Shown here piece after piece: positions 1 to 5,016 of a stretch of 12,302 bases of DNA (the stretch's first letter is position 1; the number at the start of each line of letters is the position of its first letter). The translations under genes and the position numbers were made by a program. This DNA is from Verrucomicrobiota bacterium (lineage in GTDB: Bacteria; Verrucomicrobiota; Verrucomicrobiia; Opitutales; UBA2995). Location: positions 1 to 12,302 of the forward strand of contig JAPUIL010000251.1 in NCBI GenBank assembly GCA_027297085.1. The letters run 5' to 3'. Below the pieces are notes generated by a model, which worked only from the letters and a program-made list of their open reading frames with translations, was not told the origin of the DNA and did no database searches.

Positions 1-1042
1 GCCCCTCCGCAGCAACTTTGATCAACTTCCTTTCTTTGAGAGATAATTTATTGCCCGGACTTGCAGCCACGCCTTCTTCAATCATTGCATCACTAATTCT
101 TTTTTCAATTTGCGCTGCAAGTTTTTGTACGTCGTCTGGTTTTCTCACTAATACAACGACACGACAGGCTTCGCGATGTGTTATATATTCCAAAGCCAGC
201 TCAGAAATTTTCTTCAGCAACGGAGCTCCATCCTTGGAAACCTCGTGCAAATGCAGCGCTTTACTGGCCTCAAGTCTTTTTTTGACAACTGGATTGCTGT
301 GATCCTCCTCAGACAACCCAAACTCGCTATTGGAGGATCTGGACTGCCAATGTGTAGCTGACAATTCCAGAACTTTAATACCGCTGATTCCCTCAAGCTC
401 AATATTTGACTGCGCATTCTCCTGAAACTGTTTTATCGACTTCAAGAGTTTCCCAAAAGCAGGAGTCAAATGCGCTTCATCGTGAATAAATATTGTATCA
501 CAGCCGAGAAAAGCAGCATGCAGAGGTCGTGTCCGACGACTATCCCCGTAACCAGAGAACAGCAACTTACTGCCAATCATATCAACAGTGCCAATAATAA
601 CAGCCGGTTTTGTTGGATTTGATTTCCATTCCTCGTTATCTGCAAGTTCGCCGCGCAGCGTACTCACTGCCAGTGGATTACCTGCCTCATCGCCAAAACA
701 GTCCATTTGTCGCAACTTGCAAGCGGTCGCGTACAGCGCACTTGTACTATCTCCTAGTGCATTTCCTAGCTTCTCCCGAATGGATGAAATCAAATCGGTT
801 GCCTGATCGACAATAGTACGTCGATTGACGACATAGACCAAACGCCTGGGTTGCTTTCTCTCTGGGTTAGCCAAAGCCAGAAGCCACACCACAATGACCA
901 TCGTTTTACCAAGTCCAGTTGGAATACTGCACAGCAGGGGAACTTTGCCTTCGACGAATTCTTGATACAAAGCAACTTGCCAAGGAAATGGAGGATGCCC
1001 TGTTAAACTTTTGAACAACGATGGGAAGTTTGATTGGTTCAT
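1..1042 (-). CDS. cas3: Cas3 helicase, type I-G (I-U), N-terminal part, runs off left edge
   Basis: The minus strand is open from ATG 1042 to the window edge (347 full codons), so this is the N-terminal part of a larger protein. It has the motor motifs of a superfamily 2 helicase: a PFPWQ motif near residues 18-22 (Q-motif-like), Walker A PTGLGKT (41-47), a VVNRRTIVDQ stretch (71-80), a DEAH box (188-191) followed by LTPAF, and motif III SAT (228-230). The opening with PFPWQ, PTGLGKT and RRLVYVVNRRTIVDQAT is the pattern I know from Cas3 of type I-G/I-U CRISPR systems; in that subtype the HD nuclease is usually C-terminal, here out of view. Role: ATP-driven unwinding and degradation of target DNA recruited by Cascade. 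An AGGAGG lies about 19 nt upstream of the ATG, too far for a normal site, so the start is not certain. The rest of the cas operon should lie to the left. Confidence 0.85.
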   Translation of the reverse strand, partial: MNQSNFPSLFKSLTGHPPFPWQVALYQEFVEGKVPLLCSIPTGLGKTMVIVVWLLALANPERKQPRRLVYVVNRRTIVDQATDLISSIREKLGNALGDSTSALYATACKLRQMDCFGDEAGNPLAVSTLRGELADNEEWKSNPTKPAVIIGTVDMIGSKLLFSGYGDSRRTRPLHAAFLGCDTIFIHDEAHLTPAFGKLLKSIKQFQENAQSNIELEGISGIKVLELSATHWQSRSSNSEFGLSEEDHSNPVVKKRLEASKALHLHEVSKDGAPLLKKISELALEYITHREACRVVVLVRKPDDVQKLAAQIEKRISDAMIEEGVAASPGNKLSLKERKLIKVAAEG

Positions 1043-1138
1043 AGTAATGTCTAAGCCACGCCTCCTGACCAAACAATAACTAAATCTTTGTAATCCGCTA
1101 ACATATTCAATAAATGTTATTTCGTATTCTCAAAGTTG

Positions 1139-1251
1139 TTACGATTCGTTTTTAAATAAGTTCTCTACCAAATGGAGGGAAGAGTTTCCCAGTGGTCCTC
1201 GGCGTGTTTCGACTCGGAAAAATCTGGATGGGTATGAGCGTAAAATTTCAT
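1139..1251 (-). pseudogene. Cas3''-like HD nuclease N-terminal fragment, frameshifted
   Basis: Reading the minus strand from ATG 1251 gives a 28-codon ORF that begins MKFYAHTHPDF and stops at 1165. The start resembles Cas3'' HD nucleases, which typically open with M-x-[YF]-[YF]-AH and then have a W-x-x-L-x-x-HL pattern. The WETLPS is present, but the expected HL appears only after a one-base shift: near 1174 the other frame reads HLVENLFKNES and then stops at 1139. The simplest reading is a decayed HD-domain gene with a lost base and a deletion of the remainder, just upstream of the cas3 helicase gene. The fragment is short and the match rests on pattern memory, so it may be coincidence. It lies within the otherwise empty 302-nt interval between cas3 and the ORF6N gene, where I see nothing else firm. 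Confidence 0.42.
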
Positions 1252-1344
1252 CTATCGGTGATTCGTTAAGCTACTGTAGCACAGGTGGTGTGTCATATGG
1301 TGTCCCTGTTAATAAGTTTATCTCTTTTTCTTTTTAGCGGGTTG

Positions 1345-1815
1345 TTATTCTTGCTTCGCGGCGTTGAGGTGTCGCCCGAAGGGCTCGATAGAATCCGATT
1401 TCTTTGAGGATGGGTGTTTCTGGTGGTTCGAGTCGCGACCTCTGGAAGACTGCAACGATTCGGGAGCAAGCTCCCTCCTACATTCTGTTCGGGATGATTG
1501 CGGATGGTTCGATCTGTCGGAATTCAGGATAAATGAAGCCATCAGCGCGCCGGGTTCGGTGAAGACACGCGGCGGCTTGCGTCGTTCTCCGCGACCTTTT
1601 GATCTTCCAAATTGGAATATCAAATTGGTAAATTCTTTATCTGTGAGGACAAAGGAAAATTCTTCCGGGAATCGTGCAAGATTGCGACGAACGGCCTTGT
1701 TGAAATTCCCTGTTGTAACTTTGTAGATCGAAGCCAGATCATTATCCAGAACAACTGATTGATTTCGAATAGTATATATCTTAAGCGTTTCGATTAATTC
1801 TTCTTTGGATTTCAC
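1345..1815 (-). CDS. ORF6N-domain protein with repeat-derived C-terminal tail
   Basis: The 156-residue protein starts at GTG 1815. Residues about 10-101 read as an ORF6N domain: TIRNQSVVLDNDLASIYKV, then NKAVRRNLARFP, EEFSFVLT, and a FTEPGALMASFILNSDRS end. ORF6N proteins are DNA-binding, phage-related regulators; the biochemical role here is unknown. After about residue 102 the similarity stops and the tail is Arg/Ser-rich, encoded by a palindromic repeat (1462-1475) and a second small hairpin, so the natural C-terminus was probably lost. The GTG is chosen because in the duplicated junction it overlaps the stop of the WYL gene as GTGA, typical of coupled genes. At this copy the WYL gene has been displaced by the toxin-antitoxin cassette, so the gene has probably lost its original promoter. 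An in-frame extension to 1899 reads through cassette DNA and is unlikely. Confidence 0.68.
   Translation of the reverse strand: MKSKEELIETLKIYTIRNQSVVLDNDLASIYKVTTGNFNKAVRRNLARFPEEFSFVLTDKEFTNLIFQFGRSKGRGERRKPPRVFTEPGALMASFILNSDRSNHPQSSRTECRRELAPESLQSSRGRDSNHQKHPSSKKSDSIEPFGRHLNAAKQE
1374..1384. repeat. Small GC hairpin GCCC-GAA-GGGC
   Basis: A 4-bp GC stem with a 3-nt loop lies in the ORF6N tail, about 30 nt before its stop on the minus strand. It could be part of the same repeat-derived insertion as the palindrome at 1462, or a weak terminator. No T-tract follows directly, though the minus strand becomes A-rich after the stop. Confidence 0.3.
1462..1475. repeat. REP-like palindrome in ORF6N tail
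   Basis: GGGAGC-AA-GCTCCC forms a perfect 6-bp stem with a 2-nt loop, flanked by CTCCTACATTC. This is the look of dispersed REP-type palindromes found many times in some genomes. It lies inside the last third of the ORF6N reading frame, where protein similarity has already ended. Only one clear copy is in the window, so its dispersed nature is inferred. Confidence 0.5.
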
Positions 1816-1846
1816 GCGTAGTTTTTGCTCAAGACTTTGAGTTCTT
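1788..1846. repeat. 59-bp direct repeat, copy 1 (left side of TA cassette)
   Basis: This is identical base for base to 2361-2419. Read on the minus strand it holds the last 11 codons and TGA stop of the WYL gene (…KNYA then stop at 1812) and the GTG start plus first codons of the ORF6N gene. In this copy only the ORF6N part is joined to a complete gene; the WYL part is a detached tail. It bounds the toxin-antitoxin cassette. Confidence 0.95.
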
Positions 1847-1868
1847 CTGTAATTAAGGGTCTTGCAAT

Positions 1869-1889
1869 AGACTGCTTGCACGACAGTCT
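1869..1889. promoter_or_regulatory. Possible operator upstream of antitoxin
   Basis: AGACTG and CAGTCT form 6-bp inverted arms with a 9-nt centre, ending 8 nt before the antitoxin ATG at 1898. Type II antitoxins commonly repress their own promoter through such a dyad. No clear -10/-35 pair was found between the dyad and the start, so the promoter may lie further upstream, at the repeat edge. Confidence 0.35.
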
Positions 1890-1897
1890 TCCTGCAC

Positions 1898-2119
1898 ATG
1901 AGTACCGTTCAGGAAATCGAATCCGCAATTGAGCAATTGCCCAAGGAAGACGTTTCGAAAATTGCCTTGTGGCTGGAGGACCGCCTACAATCGCAATGGG
2001 ATAAGCAGATCGCGGAAGATGCTGGTTCAGGTAAGTTAGACAAATTCTTCGCAGAACTGACTGCGGATGATGATAGTGAAACAGATCTGGATGAAGTCCT
2101 CGGTAAAGAAGAGTTTTAA
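1898..2119 (+). CDS. Type II antitoxin partner of RelE/ParE-like toxin
   Basis: This 73-residue acidic protein begins MSTVQEIESAIEQLPKEDV and continues KIALWLEDRLQSQWDKQI. The pattern is that of small antitoxins of the addiction-module family that precede RelE/ParE toxins: an N-terminal helical segment with L-P-x-E/D, and a C-terminal Asp/Glu-rich tail (DDDSETDLDEV) likely to wrap and neutralise the toxin. The toxin gene starts inside its last codons (29-nt overlap), so the pair is translationally coupled. It runs opposite to the WYL and ORF6N genes on either side and lies wholly inside the segment bounded by the 59-bp repeats. Family assignment is from pattern; I cannot name the exact antitoxin family. 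Confidence 0.75.
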   Translation: MSTVQEIESAIEQLPKEDVSKIALWLEDRLQSQWDKQIAEDAGSGKLDKFFAELTADDDSETDLDEVLGKEEF

Positions 2120-2351
2120 GAAATGCCTGGCGCAGCTTCCTGAAAATGTGAAGCAAACCGCATTTAAGAATTTTCGACTCTGGCAAGAAAACCCCAAGCA
2201 CCCATCCCTTCACTATAAGAAGGTAGGAAGTTTTGTTTCTGTAAGAATTGGCATCCATTACCGAGCACTTGGAAAAGAAAGCGAAAACAAGGTCGTATGG
2301 TTCTGGATTGGCAGTCATGATGAATATGATCGAATTATTAACCAATTGTAA
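2091..2351 (+). CDS. RelE/ParE-family toxin
   Basis: An 86-residue basic protein from ATG 2091. It has the RelE/ParE fold signature: helical N-terminus (KKSFKKCLAQLPENVKQTAFKNFRLWQENP), then P-SLHYKKV, VSVRIGIHYRAL, and a final strand WFWIGSHDEYDRII. The SHDEYD-ILE ending is typical of this toxin superfamily, which contains both ribosome-dependent mRNA interferases (RelE) and gyrase poisons (ParE); sequence reading alone does not decide between them. An upstream in-frame ATG at 2067 is possible, but 2091 gives the usual length and a typical overlap with the antitoxin. The stop at 2349-2351 lies 9 nt before the second 59-bp repeat. Confidence 0.82.
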   Translation: MKSSVKKSFKKCLAQLPENVKQTAFKNFRLWQENPKHPSLHYKKVGSFVSVRIGIHYRALGKESENKVVWFWIGSHDEYDRIINQL

Positions 2352-2388
2352 TTCGGGCTATTTCGATTAATTCTTCTTTGGATTTCAC
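2338..2388 (-). pseudogene. Truncated ORF6N start left at the second repeat copy
   Basis: In copy 2 of the 59-bp repeat the ORF6N GTG start (2388) still overlaps the WYL stop as GTGA. The frame keeps about nine ORF6N codons (MKSKEELIE), then enters cassette DNA and stops at 2338 after 16 codons. It is the displaced 5' end of the ORF6N gene and shows that WYL and ORF6N were once directly adjacent. Confidence 0.8.
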
Positions 2389-2419
2389 GCGTAGTTTTTG
2401 CTCAAGACTTTGAGTTCTT
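2361..2419. repeat. 59-bp direct repeat, copy 2 (right side of TA cassette)
   Basis: A perfect match to 1788-1846. Here the WYL part is joined to the complete WYL gene and supplies its C-terminus, while the ORF6N start is orphaned. Together the two copies bracket 514 bp (1847-2360) holding the toxin-antitoxin pair and almost nothing else. Confidence 0.95.
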
Positions 2420-3437
2420 TCTTAATATTATTCCTGAGCGCTTTGGGTTTCAGCACTTCGGCATGGCCGCCCCAGGAGAGCGCCCAGCGTTGGATGTCCA
2501 TGAGGTGATTGAGATGGAAGCGGGCGATGACTCCGCCGTTGTTAATTTCCTTCAATCTCTGACTGGGGTGCCATTTGCGCTCGCGAAGGAAGGGTGCGGC
2601 GAATTTGTCGAAGCGTATTTCAATTTCGAATACGTCGACGCCGGTAAAGAGACCAAAGCTGTTTTTAAAATATTCCTGCACGTCGAATTCTGCTGGTGGA
2701 GTAAATGGAGCTCCGGTAGGTGCGAGTGCCTCTATGCGGCTTAGCAGGAATTTGCGGGGCTCATTTTTGTTTTTATCCCAAAACACCAAAGCCCATTGAT
2801 GATCCAGATAAGCGAGATGGAGCGGCCAGAGCGTCCGTGATTCACCACGAACGGAATCTGGCTTGCGATAGCGAATCTTTATCTCCCGCTTTCTCCTAAT
2901 TGCTTCCAGCAATGGACCAAACCAGGTATGCTCCCTATCGTCATCGTGACCCACTTCGGGAGTGCTCAGAAATGACTGAACCTCTGATACAGGTACGGAC
3001 ACCGCCCCACCAATCACCTGGCTCACTTTTTTAAGTATGGAATCCAGCGCCGTTCCCAGAGCAGTACCCTGCCAGGCAGCAAAGGTCTTGCTGGCTAAAG
3101 CAAGAGAAAGCGCTTCATCTCCGCTAACCCTCAACAACGGTAAATACTCATAGGGGCGTTCGCAGAAATAGGTGCCGGTAGACTTCTCCCAGATAATTTC
3201 CATCCCCAATACTTTTCGCATATAGGATAGGTATCGTTTTACCTGACGTTCCCCTACTCCCAGCTCTTTTGCCAGACTGACGGCGGTACAGTTTTTATTT
3301 GCATTGAGCACATTCATAATGTGCAGCAGTCGCTTATAGGGGGGACCAGAAGAAGAGGAGGACATGAGGTTTTGGGGTAATACTAATCGCCAAAAGCAGG
3401 AGCCTTGATTCCTGGCATGGATCCAATCACCAGGCAA
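2385..3437 (-). CDS. WYL-domain transcriptional regulator
   Basis: The open frame is 350 codons from TTG 3437, or 326 from the more likely ATG 3365 (MSSSSSGPPYKRLLHIMNVL). An N-terminal winged helix-turn-helix (SLAKELGVGERQVKRYLSYMRKVLG) is followed by a WYL domain: IKIRYRKPDSVRGESRTLWP, then LHLAYLDHQWALVFWD with WAL in place of the WYL core, and a C-terminal WCX-like segment ending in RWALSWGGHAEVLKP. WYL proteins are DNA-binding regulators thought to sense nucleic-acid or nucleotide ligands, and several are known next to CRISPR-Cas and other defence genes, some as cas repressors. This one lies upstream of cas3 on the same strand, so control of the cas operon is plausible but inferred. Its stop codon falls in the 59-bp repeat and overlaps the old ORF6N start. 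Confidence 0.85.
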   Translation of the reverse strand: MPGDWIHARNQGSCFWRLVLPQNLMSSSSSGPPYKRLLHIMNVLNANKNCTAVSLAKELGVGERQVKRYLSYMRKVLGMEIIWEKSTGTYFCERPYEYLPLLRVSGDEALSLALASKTFAAWQGTALGTALDSILKKVSQVIGGAVSVPVSEVQSFLSTPEVGHDDDREHTWFGPLLEAIRRKREIKIRYRKPDSVRGESRTLWPLHLAYLDHQWALVFWDKNKNEPRKFLLSRIEALAPTGAPFTPPAEFDVQEYFKNSFGLFTGVDVFEIEIRFDKFAAPFLRERKWHPSQRLKEINNGGVIARFHLNHLMDIQRWALSWGGHAEVLKPKALRNNIKKELKVLSKNYA

Positions 3438-3469
3438 ATGAAAATTTCAAAAAACAATCAGTCGCTGAC

Positions 3470-3486
3470 ATGATATCATTATGATA
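3470..3486. promoter_or_regulatory. Palindromic operator candidate between WYL and vapB
   Basis: A perfect palindrome ATGATATCAT (3470-3479) is followed by a second ATGATA at 3481-3486, one helical turn on (11 bp). The site lies 14 nt before the antitoxin start at 3500 and in the divergent region with the WYL gene. Ribbon-helix-helix antitoxins bind such repeated short half-sites. A TATGAT hexamer (3480-3485) could be a -10 element, but no good -35 is at normal spacing. Confidence 0.45.
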
Positions 3487-3499
3487 GCACCTTGGAATC

Positions 3500-3769
3500 A
3501 TGCCGAATATACTGATCAGAAACCTTCCTGAGGATTTGCACGCACGCCTGAAAGAAAAAGCAAAGCTCAATAAACGTAGCATTAATCAAGAGGTGATCAC
3601 TGAATTAACCGATTGGAATGAGTCGGTGGAAAATGCCGAGAATGTTGTGGAACGCAGCAAAGCTCGCATGAGGAATGCTGCTAAGCAGATAGATCGATTG
3701 CGTAAGAAAATGACTCTTTTCCTGAGCGCTGAACAAATTGATGAAGCGATCCGTGAGGGAAGAAAGTGA
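3500..3769 (+). CDS. vapB: FitA/VapB-like ribbon-helix-helix antitoxin
   Basis: An 89-residue protein whose first 40 residues form a ribbon-helix-helix DNA-binding domain: strand PNILIRNLPEDL, helix HARLKEKAKLNK, turn R-S-I-N, helix QEVITELTDW. This arrangement is that of FitA-like antitoxins. The basic middle and the C-terminal SAEQIDEAIREGRK segment would bind the toxin. The stop codon overlaps the toxin GTG (GTGA at 3766-3769), a standard coupling. It is likely self-repressed together with the toxin through the upstream palindrome. The gene symbol is by class, not by orthology. Confidence 0.8.
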   Translation: MPNILIRNLPEDLHARLKEKAKLNKRSINQEVITELTDWNESVENAENVVERSKARMRNAAKQIDRLRKKMTLFLSAEQIDEAIREGRK

Positions 3770-4155
3770 TTGTTGTGGATGTAAACGTGCTGGCGGACTA
3801 CCTGATAGGCGATCAGACATTGAAGGTAAATGCCGCCGCGTTGGCATCCCAATATTCTGCATGGATCGCACCCTCCATTTGGCGTTATGAATTGGGAAAT
3901 GTTTTGTGGAAAGTATTTCAGTTTTCGAGTCAGCCGGGGATTGATATAAAACAGGCTTTTGATTCTGCTGAAAAGTTGATCGAAGACACGGTGGAAGGCT
4001 TGAACTGGGAAGAGATTCCCGAAGTGGCTAACTCGAACGCACTAACCTATAATAATGCCTCTTATGTTTGGTTGGCTCAAACGCTGACTATTCCTCTTTA
4101 TACACGTGACAAAAAAATACTCAAAAATTGCCCGGAGCTGGCCAGAACTTACTGA
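3766..4155 (+). CDS. vapC: VapC-like PIN-domain toxin with an altered acidic residue
   Basis: A 129-residue PIN-domain protein starting at GTG 3766, overlapping the antitoxin stop by 4 nt. PIN nucleases cut RNA using a cluster of acidic residues that hold Mg2+. Here D5 (VVDVNVL), E42 (WRYELGNVLW) and D115 (LYTRDKKIL) are in place. The third position, normally Asp in a Y-D-A-x-Y motif, is Asn (YNNASY, N97). The protein is otherwise full length and regular. This could weaken or abolish ribonuclease activity, or N96/N97 may still serve in metal binding. Targets in related toxins are tRNA or rRNA; none can be read from sequence here. Confidence 0.85.
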   Translation: MIVVDVNVLADYLIGDQTLKVNAAALASQYSAWIAPSIWRYELGNVLWKVFQFSSQPGIDIKQAFDSAEKLIEDTVEGLNWEEIPEVANSNALTYNNASYVWLAQTLTIPLYTRDKKILKNCPELARTY

Positions 4156-4166
4156 AACGCTTCTTC

Positions 4167-4193
4167 TCACCAAGGTCACGCTTGGTGACCTTG
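4167..4193. terminator. Hairpin between convergent VapC genes
   Basis: CAAGGTCAC (4171-4179) and GTGACCTTG (4185-4193) form a perfect 9-bp stem with a 5-nt loop. An alternative 8-bp stem TCACCAAG/CTTGGTGA (4167-4174, 4181-4188) uses the same bases, so the two folds exclude each other. The site lies between two convergent toxin genes, where a bidirectional terminator is expected, but neither strand has a following T-tract. Confidence 0.45.
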
Positions 4194-4222
4194 AATATTC
4201 GCCAAACAAGGGAACCTTCCCT

Positions 4223-4648
4223 TTAAAGGATTGCCAGATCCAGCCCGTTAAACTGCTCAAACCCTTTGTCAAAAGTCACGAGTTTGAAGCCACTCGAAAT
4301 CGCAAAGGCAGCCAGATAGGCCTCAGCCAATACTTTGGGCGAAGATCCAAAATCAAAGCTCAGTTCGGCCCACTTGGATTGCAAACCAACCGGTTCTCTG
4401 GATTCACTCACATTGGGGTTTTGGATGAAATTTCCATAATAGGCCCAGGCCTGCGGGAGGGTAAGTGGTTCGCCCTGCATCACAGAAGAATTTACCAACA
4501 AACGCAACAGGCCCATTTGAGCTACCCGGCAGATTAAAAGCCTCGAACCGCTTTCCTGGGAGTCAAACCAGTTAATGGATCGCTCGTGATGGTTGTGCCT
4601 GGAATCCGCCAACGCCAGCAGCACATTTACATCAGCGAGAACTTCCAT
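4223..4648 (-). CDS. vapC: VapC-like PIN-domain toxin
   Basis: A 141-residue PIN-domain protein beginning MEVLADVNVLLALAD (D6). The CRVAQMGLLRLLVNSSVM segment, LPQAWAY, and the end LAEAYLAAFAI…LVTFDKGF (D127) match the VapC group with a Q-x-G-[FL]-LRL motif. In this group the third acidic residue is usually Asp in DAYLAA; here it is Glu (E109), a conservative change that may still bind metal. Predicted RNA-cleaving toxin, held inactive by the upstream antitoxin, whose last 17 nt overlap its start. It converges on the vapC that ends at 4155. Confidence 0.86.
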   Translation of the reverse strand: MEVLADVNVLLALADSRHNHHERSINWFDSQESGSRLLICRVAQMGLLRLLVNSSVMQGEPLTLPQAWAYYGNFIQNPNVSESREPVGLQSKWAELSFDFGSSPKVLAEAYLAAFAISSGFKLVTFDKGFEQFNGLDLAIL

Positions 4649-4886
4649 ACCAGTCAGTTTCTTCCGCCGCGAGCAGTGTTTGGATTTCGTCGTTACTCAT
4701 ATCAAAAGGTTTCCGGTTTCCTATGGGAAGCTTAGGCAGCCTGCTCGAATCGGGCTTTGCATGAACATCACTCAATGTTTTTTGCAATCCACGAATGACA
4801 AGTTCGCGTAGCGAAACACCCTGCTCTGCAGCCTTAATCTTTGCTTTCTTGAATAGCTCCTCAGGAATATCAATGGTTGTTCGCAT
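4632..4886 (-). CDS. vapB: VapB-family antitoxin
   Basis: An 84-residue protein from ATG 4886. MRTTIDIPEELFKKAKIKAAEQGVSL is a ribbon-helix-helix opening typical of VapB/CopG-like antitoxins (strand, then two helices with RELVIRGLQ). The tail PFDMSNDEIQTLLAAEETDWY is acidic and probably binds the toxin. An in-frame upstream start (4928) exists but would include promoter DNA: a consensus -35 TTGACA lies within it, so 4886 is preferred. The gene overlaps its toxin by 17 nt. It is divergent from the sulfatase. Confidence 0.84.
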   Translation of the reverse strand: MRTTIDIPEELFKKAKIKAAEQGVSLRELVIRGLQKTLSDVHAKPDSSRLPKLPIGNRKPFDMSNDEIQTLLAAEETDWYGSSR

Positions 4887-4917
4887 ATTTAGATACATAT
4901 TTATGCATTGAAATATG
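4884..4917. promoter_or_regulatory. Repeated operator half-sites overlapping the vapBC promoter
   Basis: CATATTTA occurs at 4884-4891 and again at 4896-4903 (12-bp spacing), and AAATATG in inverted orientation at 4911-4917. These cover the -10 element and the start codon, a usual layout for self-repression by ribbon-helix-helix antitoxins. Confidence 0.5.
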
Positions 4918-4921
4918 TCAA
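4893..4921 (-). promoter_or_regulatory. Sigma-70-like promoter of vapBC, probably leaderless
   Basis: On the minus strand a perfect TTGACA (-35, 4921-4916) is followed after 16 bp by TATGTA (-10, 4899-4894). Initiation 6-7 nt beyond would fall at or next to the ATG at 4886, so the transcript is predicted to have little or no leader. This also explains the lack of a Shine-Dalgarno site. Confidence 0.65.
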
Positions 4922-5016
4922 TCTCCAATTCCCTTTGAATACGTCAGTTAATAACTTCCCGGCAGGGAAATAATAATCGTATTTCATTCTGCTACCTTTG
5001 TATTACTTTTGGGTCC

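Larger units (their letters stand above)
1788..2419 (+). mobile_element. Toxin-antitoxin cassette flanked by 59-bp direct repeats
   Basis: The unit is repeat (59 bp), 514 bp of unique DNA with the antitoxin and toxin, then repeat (59 bp). No transposase or integrase is present. Both flanking host genes keep an intact end because the junction was duplicated: WYL keeps its C-terminus at copy 2, ORF6N keeps its start at copy 1. This fits insertion with a long duplication, or capture by a recombination event that duplicated the junction. Short TGTAATT motifs lie near both inner edges (1849-1855 and 2347-2353). The mechanism is unknown. Confidence 0.6.

Noticed and set aside
1043..1340. CRISPR array or leader next to cas3
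   Set aside because: No regularly spaced repeats of 25-40 bp were found in this interval.
1364..1726. Plus-strand reading frame opposite the ORF6N gene
   Set aside because: It is antisense to a recognised domain and has no protein family features of its own.
1812..2345. Long minus-strand reading frame through the toxin-antitoxin pair
   Set aside because: It ends in the same WYL tail only because of the duplicated repeat. Its body is the antisense of the toxin and antitoxin genes and has no family features.
1788..2419. Integron-type gene cassette with 59-base elements
   Set aside because: The repeats are coincidentally 59 bp but are coding junction sequence, without the imperfect dyad symmetry and core sites of attC, and no integron integrase is seen.
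4887..4928. Upstream extension of the second antitoxin
   Set aside because: It covers a perfect TTGACA and a good -10, so it is promoter DNA rather than coding sequence.
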